From the NCBI RefSeq assembly GCF_027574615.1, contig NC_072482.1, forward strand, positions 58,923,325 to 58,987,324: a stretch of DNA of 64,000 bases, written 5' to 3'. This document shows positions 1 to 12,011 of the stretch, in pieces (positions within the stretch are counted from its first letter, which is position 1; each line of letters opens with the position of its first letter). Source of the DNA: Eptesicus fuscus. Lineage: Eukaryota; Chordata; Mammalia; Chiroptera; Vespertilionidae. A program made the translations under genes and the position numbers. The notes below the pieces were generated by a model. It saw nothing but the letters and a program-made list of their open reading frames with translations. It was not told the DNA's origin and made no database searches.

Positions 1-369
1 ACACACAGGAGAATGTCAGCCTCATTTGCCATCCATCAGCAGTCGATGGTTAACATGGAGATCAAATTAGAGGCACTGCTCTCTGAGAAACCCAGGTATG
101 AAGCACCAGGTAAAAGCTAACATAAGCACATGAGAACATAAAACACACCTGCGAATCCAGCAAAAAAAAATCTTGGCATGGCAGCTGACGCTCGCGTTCT
201 CAGAGGCTGGGGGGGCAATATTTTTAAAGAGCAAGCTATTCAGTAAACTATTTTGTGCATGGTTACAGTCTATTATTTTACTATTTTTTAAACTCTCTTT
301 TAAAACTATATGGCTTCAAGTTGCTCCATGTTGGCCTGGCCAGAAAAGCTGGCAAGTTGTTATTGTGAT
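1..369. other. No gene recognised
   Basis: Moderately AT-rich DNA with no exon-like reading frame, RNA gene or repeat that I can name. A short open frame near 173-400 has no recognisable family and no coding character. Confidence 0.5.
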
Positions 370-526
370 CCAAGTGTGGTCTGAGGATCAGCTGCATTAA
401 CGCCCCTCTGGAGCCTGATCCAATCTGAGAATCTCAGAACCCAACCCTGAGCTACTGAATGAGAATCTGCCTGAGAACAGGATCCCTGGAAGCTTTATGC
501 ACATTAAAATTTTAAAAGCACTGCTT
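370..526 (-). mobile_element. MER5A-like hAT-Charlie remnant
   Basis: The segment follows the order of the ancient mammalian MER5A element on the minus strand: a 'gtgtggtctgaggatcagc' start, a 'gagaatctcag' block, 'ctactgaatgagaatctg' and 'tatgcacattaaa' near the end. It is strongly diverged, as expected for a repeat older than placental radiation. Boundaries are approximate and no target duplication is visible. Confidence 0.65.
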
Positions 527-2335
527 CAAAGCAAGTTAGGCAAAAAGAGCTGAGAGGGTTGGGTAGCTGAGCACTGGCTGGCTTTAAGCTAGGAGTAATG
601 TTACAGCCAGTGCTCACTTCCACTCACTGGGCAGCGGAACTAACCACAGCCCCCGGGCCACAGCGAGCTAGTGTATGTGGTCATGGAGAGGCCGAGGACC
701 AGGCCAGCTTCAGCTCCAGGACTCAAAGACCAAGAGGTGCCTCCCCGTCTACGTGCTCATGTGCATAGAAGGCCAAGGCCCGTATGGATATAGATCATTC
801 ACAAGAAGCCTACGCAATGTAAAAGGGAAAGAATATTTATTTTTCCAATTAACAAAGGGTAATGGCACCTTCTAAAAATTGCGATGGGTAGTATATGCCA
901 CCTAAGTGGTTTTCCTTTTGCTTACTTTTCCAAAGAGGCTGCACCAGGACTACCCGAGAATGACTGCTTTCAGCCTGGTTGAGCAGCAACTCCTCATGGT
1001 ACCTACAGCCCCAACCCCTAAGATCAGTGAGATGAACCGAACCAAGAAAGGCATTTTGTTCATTCAAAGCTGTGCTGGAATCTTGGCTGTTCTGGTTACC
1101 AGGTGACCATAGGCAATGAAATGGGGATCGTGAACTACAGGATGCTGAGTGTTAGCTATAATTAATTTCTCATTATTGAGTGGAGGCGTTAGCAGCCTGG
1201 CCTGCCTAATAACAGCACCACTGTGATCTGTGTGTTGCAGTTGAGAAGATTAAGGTGTTGAGAGTCACGGCTCAATGTCCTACTAGAAAGTGACAGAGCC
1301 TGGACTGGTAGATGCCAGGTCTGTCTCTCAAGAGCCCAGAAGATGCTTAAACCTGATATCATCGCCTTCATGCACCGAAGATGCCCTCTTCCCCCTCCCC
1401 CAGTTCCTTCTACTCTGCCCTGTAATTAATGCTCCCACACTTGAAGATGGAATTACAAGTGAACCAGATATGCCAGATTTACCAAGAGTGCTCACCGACA
1501 GTTTATGTTAGGGGAGTAATCAATGCTCATGTCATTTATCTTACTACCCTTTTGACTGCAAAAGTCATTATTGATATTTTTTAATTGTGACCGGTTTAAT
1601 CTTCACTCTCCTTTGCTTCTGAGTCATTTCATTTTTCACCCCTGAAAAATCTAACTTTTCATGTCAACAAGAAAAATCTCAAAATGAAATGGTAAATCAA
1701 ACATCCCATTGACTCTCAGGCTATAAAATAACTAATCTTCTCCCTCTCTCTCCCCACCCTCCCTGCTTTTTTGTGTTGTTGTTGGGTTTTCTCAGTGCAA
1801 ATGAAACCAAGAGAGCTTGAGTCTCTCTCCCAGGCTGGAGAATAAATACACCCTTAGCTTGAGTGAAATAGAGAAGGTTGAAACTGAAAAATAGAATAGA
1901 TTTGAATTGAAACAACTTTGCCTCAAACAAAAGCATTTAAGAGAGTTCAGCAAAGGTTAGGCATGCTGAGAATGCTGTATTTCCTGGTATCTTCTGATTC
2001 ACTTTTAAGATAGTTAGTGGGAATGGGAGTATTATTTGAGCAAGGACCACATTCCTGGAGAGAAGCAGGAAAGAGAGAGCTGAGAATCCTGAGATGCAAC
2101 CCCACTGACTCATTGACTTCTTTTGTACATTCCCTCTCTGGCTGGGTGACCTCTGAGTGACCTTAGGGGCAGGACTTTGATGTATGGGTTAGGTGGCACT
2201 CAAGCTCCTAACACTTGGCATCATTACCCTTGATTATGCATCATACACTTTCCTGGGAGATAAACTTGCTGACCCCATTTCAGGACGGGGGAAATTGCTG
2301 TGAGCACACACACAGTGCTCATCGCTATCCAATGT
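527..2335. other. No gene recognised; possible MIR fragment
   Basis: About 1.8 kb without a supportable gene. Around 1237-1330 there is a weak antisense MIR-like string ('aaagtgacagagcctgg'), too short to call alone. All reading frames are short, lack family resemblance, and are what random sequence of this composition would give. Confidence 0.5.
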
Positions 2336-2480
2336 GGCACATACTATTATTATTCCCATTTTTACAGATAAGGAAACTGAGGTCTATCTAGAAAGGTTTA
2401 CTTTTCCACTATCATTCAATAAATATTGGAGCTGGAATTAAGTCCAAATCTTTCTAACTACAGACCCTGAGCTACAACAA
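2336..2480 (-). repeat. MIR SINE fragment
   Basis: Carries the antisense MIR signature: 'attattattcccatttttac', then 'ggaaactgagg', then a degraded 'aggt...tactt' and 'gctggaatt' block. MIR is an ancient tRNA-derived SINE mobilised by L2 and is inactive in all modern mammals. Confidence 0.8.
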
Positions 2481-3840
2481 GAGGTAACATTTCTGCCATA
2501 TCCCACTTCCTTGTTTTACATTCCACAATTGCATGAGAGCAGAGAGGAACAAAAATAGTCACAACAAAAATGTCCTGTTGGTTCCCAATAACCACTAGGC
2601 TCCTTTTTTACCCCCTAGCTGCCCACGCAGCCAAGCAGGTGTCACCAGAAGAAATAATCAACCAATGCTGTTTTTGTTCTATCTTTTCTCAGACTGTGAA
2701 CTACTTCTGAATGATCATAATTTTTTATTTTTATATCCCTCCCAGCATTGCCACATTGTAAGAAAAAATGGCAATTGCTGAGTACTTAGTGCGGAGTATG
2801 TCAGCACACGGACTGCCACTTGAATACCCCCCTCTCCCCCCCCACACATACACACACTCACATGCACACACCTCATCAGACCTCGCTGATCAGTTGTGTA
2901 CTCTTCCCTAGTAAGGCTGAAAAGAGCCTCAGGATCCTTCTTAACACAATGTTTCCGACAATTACTAGCAATCAATCAGAGCTGACACACTGGGTGAGAC
3001 CTATTTGCTTTTCTCCGTCTAAATACTTGGCTGAGTGTTTTCCCATGGTCCTTGCTTCGTGGGCATTCACTCCCCAAGTTTCAGTTTCGAGGCTGCAGAG
3101 AGAAAGGAGCGTCATCATTACACGAAAGTATTCACCAAAGGAACTGACCACCTTTCCTTTTCCATACCTCTTGCCTTTTTCAGCCACCACTTCCCTTTCT
3201 ACACGAGGCAGTTCCCCTGAGCTAAAAACGTTATGCTCTTTGTCGACTGTTTTCGCAGTGTACATGCAAAAATGCTAAGAGATGGCAAAAGTTTTTGTGA
3301 AGTGGATGAAAGTGTTATCGGCAAACCGCTCCAATCAGACACGTGAAGCCATTAATAAATGAACATCTGGGAAAGCTACAGCCGCTAACAAATGAAGAGA
3401 AAAATCCAAGGTGATGACATGATAGGTGCTTCAAAAGAGATCATTTGAATATCAAAGAATTGAGCTGAAGCTTTTGGGAAAACTGACAAAGCCTTGGAAT
3501 ATTTGTGCAAAAATAAAAATTAAAAAATGGCCTTGTTTATACACATACTGTGAAAACCAAATACAGAGTGCAAGGCTTGTGCCAACTCCCTGCACAAGTT
3601 CGTCAAAAAAACAATGACACCCAGAAAAATAATCATCAACAAAAAAATAATAATAACCAACACTCCACTAGTCAATGTTGAATTCTTTATAAGATTAGTT
3701 GTAGGTAATTCTGTTCAAAATCAAACTCCATCTCATCACTCATATTAAATTTGGAATTTAATAATATGGAGTGTGGAATTAACTGGGGGAATTTTTTATG
3801 TTGGTTTAAGGAGAAAAACTCTTCATCCAAACCTTTTTAT
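2481..3840. other. No gene recognised
   Basis: Unique-looking DNA with a short CA-rich tract near 2838-2870. Two overlapping open frames on opposite strands (about 2820-3278) arise because stop codons are locally sparse. Neither resembles a known protein, and no splice-site or promoter arrangement supports them. Confidence 0.45.
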
Positions 3841-3925
3841 ACATGAACTAAAGGTCACAGAGAGAGGCAGTGATCTCCTGAGGTCACACAGCAAACTACA
3901 GACAAGACATAGTCCAGAGACTCTG
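3841..3925 (-). repeat. MIR SINE fragment
   Basis: Short antisense MIR piece recognised from 'aaaggtcacagagag' followed by 'gaggtcacacagcaaac'. Only the core is left. Confidence 0.5.
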
Positions 3926-4281
3926 AGGATCAGTCAATTTAACTGTCATGTCTCTCATTCATGTCTCTGAGCTGAATGTCAGACCCACATCTCCTAGAGC
4001 ACTGAATTCCTTACTTCCCCAGGGATGATAATGAGAGTGGTGAGACTAGGTCTGATTCATTTTGTATAGAATTACCTGCAAGTAAAACTTCATTAAGAAC
4101 TCAAAGAAAGGCGCAGGTCCTAGCTCCTGCCTCACCACATTTTTAAGGTGTTTCTGGATGCTTTCTTCCAAAATGGGTGGGGCAAGAAAGTGAAACTTAA
4201 AAGAGAATCTTCTAGGTGAGGGCTCCTGGGCAGAATTGCTGATTGGTTAAGACCCTGGGCATCAAGTCAGACAGAATAGAG

Positions 4282-5184
4282 CAGGCGTCCTCAAACTACG
4301 GCCCGCGGGCCACATGCGGGTGTTTTTGCCGTTTTGTTTTCTTACTTCAAAATAAGATATGTGCAGTGTGCATAGGAATTTGTTCATAGTTTTTTTTTAA
4401 ACTATAGTCTGGTCCTCCAAAGGTCTGAGGGACAGTGAACTGGTCCCCTGTTTAAAAAGTTTGAGGACCTGCTGGAACTCGGGCCCGGGTGAGGCCGCAC
4501 GCCCCTGGGTCCAGGTGAGGCTGCGCACCCCTGGATCCAGGTGAGGCCACGCACCCCTGGGTCCAGGTGAGGCCATGCGCCCCTGGGTCCGGGTGAGGCT
4601 GGATCCCGGGTCTGGGTGAGGCCGCGCCCCTGAGTCCGGGTGAGGCCGCGCCCCTGGGTCCGGGCAAGACCAAACCAGAGGGAGTCGGACCTGCATTACC
4701 ACCATTTGTCCACTATCCAGAACTGAAAAGTCAGTGCTGACATGTACACATAAGGAACTGGTGGACATTGAAATTGGGTCTCAAAAGAACTGTTGGTCCA
4801 GAAAGAAACTCACTACAGACTGATTCATTTGCCTGTCAGCATAACTATTACTGCTCGTCTCACATTCAGTTCTTATATTTCTAGTAACACATGATCTCAC
4901 TCATCTAGGGGAAAGGATGAACAACATAGACTGATGAACAAGAACAGACCCAGAAACAAGGAGGCATCGATCGGACTCAGAGGGAGGGAGGGAAGGGTGG
5001 GGGTAGGGCGGAGAGATCAACCAAAGGACTTGTGTGCATGCATACGAGCCTAACCAATGGTTAAGGACAACAGTGGGGTGGGGGTATCCGTGGGGAGGGG
5101 TGTGGGATGGGAATGGGGGGATGAGGACAAATATGTGACACCTTAATCAATAAAGAAATAAAAAAAAAAGTTTGAGGACCCCTG
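4282..5184 (+). mobile_element. Non-autonomous hAT element, split by a composite retrotransposon
   Basis: The element begins 'caggcgtcctcaaact' and ends 'agtttgaggacccctg', an imperfect terminal inverted repeat. It is bracketed by a perfect 8-bp target duplication GAATAGAG at 4274-4281 and 5185-5192, the hallmark of hAT transposition. Removing the inserted composite (4479-5164) leaves a core of about 200 bp that includes 'ggcccgcgggcc' near the left end. No transposase is encoded, so it was moved in trans. The insertion at its right end duplicated part of that end, so its right terminus appears twice. Confidence 0.88.
4479..5164 (+). mobile_element. SVA-like composite retrotransposon (VNTR + unique block + L1 3' UTR), copy 1
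   Basis: Three parts follow one another. First, a GC-rich VNTR (4479-4668) of about seven units of 23-26 bp, each starting 'gtgaggc'. Second, a non-repetitive block (about 4669-4884) that I cannot assign. Third, an L1 3'-UTR-like segment ('cacatgatctcactcat', 'gagagatcaaccaaagga', AATAAA-like end) closing in poly-A. A target duplication of about 22 bp lies at 4454-4478 and 5165-5187, with one indel and one mismatch. It starts at a TTTTT/AAAC site on the cut strand, as expected for L1 endonuclease. The unit carries no protein. The layout parallels primate SVA and LAVA elements, but the sequence is different. Confidence 0.8.
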
Positions 5185-5192
5185 GAATAGAG

Positions 5193-5360
5193 TGTGGCTC
5201 AACAACTTACTAGCTGTGTGACCCTGGGCAGGTGAACTAACTAACCTCTCTGAGCCTCAGTGACCTCATCTGTACAGTGGAGATGATAATAGCCATCCCA
5301 CAGTGTGCTTGTGAGGTTTAAGTCAGGGAATGTGTGCAAAGTACCCAGAGTAAGATTTGG
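5193..5360 (+). repeat. MIR SINE
   Basis: Sense MIR: 'actagctgtgtgaccctgg', 'ctctctgagcctcagt' and 'catctgtacagtggagatga' occur in canonical order, followed by the 'gtgaggtttaa' tail region. It lies directly beside the right target duplication of the hAT element. Confidence 0.85.
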
Positions 5361-6092
5361 TCAAGGATAAGACTTCTTTCCATCCCACCTCTTCAGGGTC
5401 TCATTCCTCCAAGCCTTGGTCCAGACCTTTAGGGATGGCTCCTCCTCCCCTATAGTAATGCTGCCAACTGGAGGCAGAAACTGTGATGCTGAAGGTAAGA
5501 GGCAAGAGGCAGAAGGGGCCTTGCTGGGCTCGAACTAACCCCAATGCCTAGGAGCCCTCATGACAGTCTGTTAACGGAGCAGGATGCTTTCCCTAAGCTC
5601 TGCTACCATCCAGGCTGCTGAGTAGAACCTCTCAAAAGTCTCAGGCCCCAAATCCCATTTCCAAATAAGCTCTGCTCTGAAGCCAGCTCCCATGAATCCT
5701 GTCAGCATCACCCGAGGAGGAGGCTGAGGTTGGGCTGCAAGGCCAGATGGTCACATGCTTGCCCCCAAGGCCAGGGAACAAGACACCTGGGTGAAGCCAC
5801 ATTCCTAGACTGCTGTTCACAGTCACATGCACGCACTCAGCCAAGGGAGGAGGAAGGTGACAGGAGGGGACTGAGAGTGCCCGCTGTTCTCTGTCATCAG
5901 TGACGGGGAGGGGAGACTTGCTTTTCATTATCTACTCATTTGTACTAGGGACCTGCATATAATGGTCTTAAAAATTATTGATGACACCAACCTATAACAT
6001 TTAATTGGGACACTGGTGTCGGGAGACCTTGTCTACTTGATTTTGTTACCATCTAGTAACATCATTGTCACCATCTATGTTACATCATTATA
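5361..6092. other. No gene recognised
   Basis: Unassigned DNA. A minus-strand open frame of 95 codons at 5641-5928 shows no family resemblance, and nothing around it suggests an exon. Confidence 0.45.
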
Positions 6093-6108
6093 TGTAACAG
6101 TGGTTTTC

Positions 6109-6331
6109 TTTTTTCTTTTTTTTTAATATATATTTTATTGATTTTTTTACAGAGAGGAAGGGAGAGAGATAGAGAGTTAGAAACATCGATGAGAGAGAAA
6201 CATCTATCAGCTGCCTCCTGCGCACCTCCTACTAGAGATGTGCCTGCAACCAAGGTACATGCCCTTGACCGGAATCGAACCTGGGACCTTTCAGTCCGAC
6301 TCTCTATCCACTGAGCCAAACCAGTTTCGGC
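6109..6331 (-). mobile_element. Ves SINE
   Basis: Minus-strand copy of the vesper-bat Ves SINE. Its tRNA-like head lies at the right (antisense of 'tggctcagtgga' and of the B-box-like 'ggttcgattcc'), and its T-rich antisense tail at the left. The target duplication is 'tgtaacagtg' plus T-rich bases, at 6093-6108 and 6332-6347. Ves SINEs are transcribed by RNA polymerase III and copied by L1 enzymes. Confidence 0.92.
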
Positions 6332-6347
6332 TGTAACAGTGTTTTTC

Positions 6348-6904
6348 AAAGTGTGATCCAGGGAGTCCCTAGAGTGGGAAGAGGGGAGGGGGGGGAGGTG
6401 GTCATGACATCAGAACTATTTTCCTAAGAATACTAAGATATCACTGTTCTTTTCCCTCTTAATCTCTCACTAGTATACAAGTGGCGTTTTCCAGAGTCTG
6501 CACGATGCTCTGACATCATCAGTGCTCTAATGGATGATGGAATGTCTGTGTTTTCAAAATTTCTAGCTTCCGTTATCATGGTAAATATTAATAAAGTGAA
6601 GCCATATAAACTAAAGCTCTTTGGGATGAGCAATAATTTTTAAGATCATTATATGCAGGTACCGAGTGCAAACGAGTAGATAATGAAAAGCAAGTCTTCC
6701 CTTTCTACCCTGTTCCCCAGACACCATGGTCCTCTCCCCTGAGGCAGGCACATCACAACCTTCCTCTGATTTTCTCCTGAAGTGGTCAAAGCACATACCC
6801 ATGTGTATGTGTCCCTGTGATTGCCACACTCATAGCATGGGCCTGTACATCTGTCTCCCAAGTCACCCTGGCAATGGCTTCCTATCACTGCAGGTCTGAA
6901 CCAC
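6348..6904. other. Unassigned; possible ancient DNA-transposon remnant
   Basis: The part near 6440-6650, including 'gctctttgggatga' and 'caataatttttaaga', resembles the tail region of an old mammalian DNA transposon. I cannot name the family with confidence. The remainder holds nothing recognisable. Confidence 0.3.
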
Positions 6905-7019
6905 AGTCTACTCGACCTGAGCCCTATTGAAGAATGCCTGGTTGTCCCTTCCATCTTGTGCAGCTTACAAACAATGTTGTGATGACTATGTCTGTATAAA
7001 TGCCATTTCACATGTACAG

Positions 7020-7020
<1 letters not shown>

Positions 7021-7061
<41 letters not shown>
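7021..7061. repeat. (TA)n microsatellite
   Basis: About 20 uninterrupted TA repeats inside old antisense L1 sequence. Confidence 0.97.
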
Positions 7062-7448
7062 TTTTTGTATGAAAATCCCTGTACATAAATCTGTTAGGAT
7101 AATTCCTTGCAAAGAGATTGCTAGGTCAAAAATGTATTTGAATTTTAAATTTTGGTCAATATTGTCAATTTTTCCTCCAAAAGTTTGCACCAACCTCCGC
7201 GACTCCCAAACTCATTTTCCCTGCAGCCTCGCCTAAGCTGTTTGGTGTAAAAGCTCTTTGATCTTTGACAGTCCAATAGGTGAAAATTGTTTCACTTAGC
7301 ATTTATTTAATTATTCATGTGGTTGGCCATTTACCTTTATATTTATAAATCATTTGTATTTCTTTTGTCTGCCTCTAAATGTCCTTTGCCCATTTTTCTA
7401 TTGAGTTGTAGGTCCTTTTCTTATTGTAAAACTTTAAAAACACATTCA

Positions 7449-8297
7449 GTCGGGTGAGGCCGCGCGCCCCTGGGTCTGGGTGAGGCCATGCGCCCCTGGA
7501 TCCGGGTGAGGCTGGGTCCCGGGTCCGGGTGAGGCCGCGCGCACCTGGGTCTGGGTGAGGCCACGCGCCCCTGGGTCCAGGTGAGGCCTCACACCCCTGG
7601 GTCCAGGTGAAGCTGGATCCCGGGTCCGGGTGAGGCCACGCGCCCCTGGGTCCGGGTGAAGCTGGATCCCGGGTCTGGGTGAGGCCATGTGCCCCTGGAT
7701 CCGGGTGAGGCTGGGTCCCGGGTCCGGGTGAGGCTGCGCGCACCTGGGTCCGGTGAAGCCGTGCCCCTGGGTCCGGCCGAGACCAAACCAGAGGGAGTCG
7801 GACCTGCATTACCACCATTTGTCCACCATCCAGAGCTGAGGGGTCAGTGCCGACATGTACACATAAGGAACTGGTGGACATTGATATTGGGTCTCAAAAG
7901 AACTGTTGGTCCAGAAAGAAACTCACTACAGACTGATTCATTTGCCTGTCAGCATAACTATTATTGCTCATCTCACATTCAGTTCTTATAAGTATATCTC
8001 TAGTGACACATGATCTCGCTCATCTAGGGGAAATTATGAACAACATAGACTGATGAACAAGAACAGAACCAGAAACAAGGAGGCATCGATCGGACTATCG
8101 GGCCTCAGAGGGAAGGTAGGGGAGGGTGGGGGGAGGGGGGAGAGATCAACCAAAGGACTTGTGTGCATGCATATGAGCCTAACCAATGGTTAAGTTCAAC
8201 AGGGGGTTGGGGCATCCGTGGAGAGGGGTGTGGGATGGGAATGGGGGGATGAGGACAAATATGTGACACCTTAACAATAAAGAAATTTAAAAAAAAA
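7449..8297 (+). mobile_element. SVA-like composite retrotransposon, copy 2
   Basis: Same three-part layout as the copy at 4479-5164 but with a longer VNTR: about 13 units (7449-7780), alternating 26-bp and 23-bp types. The shared middle block follows (about 7781-8004; 'gagggagtcggacctgcatt' is identical in both copies), then the L1-3'-UTR-like segment with 'gagagatcaaccaaaggact', AATAAAG and poly-A. A degraded target duplication is plausible ('aaaaacacattcagt' before, 'aaaaatacaaacagt' after). Both copies start within the VNTR, so the true 5' end is unknown. Confidence 0.78.
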
Positions 8298-8525
8298 TAC
8301 AAACAGTAAACCAGCTCTTTGCCTTCTCTCTATATATATAATCTAAAATATTTTTCTAAATTTTTATTTTTATTTTGAATTACTTTATAGTACACCATTC
8401 TTTGCTCTGCAGATATTTAAATTTATTTTTTTTTTTGGAAGTTAAACTTACTAGTCTTTTCTTTTATGGCTTCTAGCTTCTGTGTCCTACACAGACTATT
8501 GATTAATCTATCTTTTCCCTACTGA

Positions 8526-8805
8526 TAGGAAACAAGCTTTGATAGGAGCTGCCACAGATCCAAAGCAGCATCCACGTGAGGGCCTAGAACTTGAGGAGCA
8601 GCACACATGGCAGCCACGGGCATGGCTCTGGACAGGAAGCACCTTCCTCCACGGAGTGTCTGGTGATTAGCGCTCCGCTTCTGAAGGAGCAGCATCTCTG
8701 GGGTGCCCCACGCCCTCCTCTCTGGGGCTTTACACCAGCAACCTAAGGTGGCTCCAGGTACTATTTGGCAGCTACAAATAAGATTCTTCATGAAAACATC
8801 ACTTC
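8526..8805. other. No gene recognised
   Basis: A 280-bp unassigned block between old antisense L1 and the younger L1. A minus-strand frame of 90 codons (8519-8791) has no resemblance that I can name. It could be a pseudogene scrap, but nothing supports that positively. Confidence 0.35.
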
Positions 8806-8869
8806 AAAAGTGAACAGAGTGCCTCCTCAAACTCTTCCAAACAATTCAACAGGAGGGAAGACTTCCAAG

Positions 8870-10900
<2,031 letters not shown>

Positions 10901-11075
10901 CAGCAACCTCACTTCTGGAAATATATCCTAAGAATCCTGAAACACCAATCAGAAAGAATATATGCACCCCCTATGTTCATAGCTGTAACCAAGATCTGGA
11001 AACAGCCCAAGTGCCCAACAGTAGATGAATGGATAAAAAAGCTGTGGTACATTTATATCATGGAATACTACACAG

Positions 11076-11105
11076 CTATAAATAAATAAATAAATAAATA
11101 AAAAA

Positions 11106-11142
<37 letters not shown>
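11076..11142. repeat. (TAAA)n microsatellite
   Basis: About 16 tetranucleotide units of AAAT/TAAA in the L1 3' region, with one interruption near 11100. Confidence 0.95.
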
Positions 11143-11143
<1 letters not shown>

Positions 11144-11528
11144 TTTATAAAGGAGTTCTCTCCCTTTTAGAGAGCATGGATGACCCTAGAGATTATTAAG
11201 CGAAATAAGCCAGTCAGAGAAAGACAAATATCACATGATCTGATTTATATGTGGAATCTAATGAACAAAATAAACTGACAAACAAAATAGGTCCAGAGAC
11301 ATGTATGCATGGAACAGAATGACAGATCTCAGGAGGGAGGGGGAGGGAGGGGACAGAAAGAAATTAACCAAAGAACATATATGCATATATGCATAACCTA
11401 TGAACACAGACAATTGTGTGAAGAAGGACTTGGTGGGGTGAGGACTGGGTGGAGAGGAGCAAAGGCAGGAAAAATGGGGGACATCTGTAATACTGATAAC
11501 AATAAATTTAACAAAAATTAACACAGTG

Positions 11529-11841
11529 GCCCTGGCCAATGTGGCTCAATTTGTTGGTGCATTGTCCCATATACCGCAAGGTCTCAGGTTCAATTCCCCA
11601 TCGGGGCACACACCAGGTTTCAGGTTTGATCTCCTAACAGGGTGCGTACAGAAGCAACCAATCAATGTTTCTCTCTCACATCTATGTTTCTCCCTCTCCC
11701 TCTCCCTCTCCCTCTCCCTCTCCCTCTCCCTCTCCCTCTCCCTCTCCTTTCCCCTCCCCCTCTCCCTCTCCCTCTCCCTCTCCCTCTTCCTTCCCCTCTC
11801 TCTCTCTCTAAAATCAGTAAAAACGTATCTTCAGGTGAGGA
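11529..11841 (+). mobile_element. Ves SINE with expanded hexamer tail
   Basis: The head reads 'gccctggccaatgtggctca', a Ves subfamily variant. The usual pyrimidine-rich region has expanded into a (TCTCCC)n tract (about 11693-11800). The 3' tail 'caggtgagga' stops abruptly at a Helitron 5' terminus. The left flank is 'aattaacacagtg' (11516-11528). No right target duplication lies next to the tail, but a 12-bp match occurs at 17940-17951, beyond the downstream Helitron. Confidence 0.85.
11693..11800. repeat. (TCTCCC)n minisatellite-like tract
   Basis: Hexamer repeat with minor interruptions ('tttccccctcc') within the Ves SINE. Confidence 0.95.
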
Positions 11842-12011
11842 TCCTACCTTATAATCCTACCTTATAATAGAGAAATATGCAAATTGACCGCACCTCCGCT
11901 ATGCCCATGATTGGGCCTGCGAGAGGCTGGGGGCGGGACTCCAGGTGGCCTTTCCGGCTGTTGAGAAGACCAAGATGGCGGCGCCCAATTCTCTTAGTTC
12001 CGGGGGTCCTC
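11842..12011 (+). mobile_element. Helitron (HeliBat-type) 5' terminal region
   Basis: Begins TC after an A: 'tcctaccttataa' is present twice in tandem (11842 and 11855), so either copy could be the terminus. It continues with 'gaaatatgcaaattgacc' and 'caagatggcggcgccc', typical of bat Helitron heads. The 'aagatggcggc' string also matches the YY1 consensus. The head passes straight into the 62-bp array. No 3' hairpin and CTAG end closes this element before the next Helitron at 17600. Confidence 0.7.

Larger units (their letters stand above)
6905..8525 (-). mobile_element. Old L1 (L1M-type) 3' region, antisense, interrupted
   Basis: Antisense L1 sequence of an old mammalian subfamily. Recognisable strings include 'gattgctaggtcaaaaatg', 'gcccatttttctattgagtt' and 'cttttatggcttctagcttc', in the order expected when the 3' part of ORF2 and 3' UTR are read backwards. 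It is split by a (TA)n expansion and by the second VNTR composite at 7449-8297. No reading frame survives. Confidence 0.75.

Noticed and set aside
4397..7881. Proline/glycine-rich minus-strand frames over the VNTRs (4397-4768, 7375-7881)
   Set aside because: They are translations of the 23-26 bp GC-rich repeat and differ with unit number. The VNTR is part of a non-coding composite element.
8519..8791. 90-codon minus-strand frame in unique DNA
   Set aside because: No recognisable domain, no supporting context, and such frames occur by chance at this length. I could not identify a parent gene for a pseudogene call.
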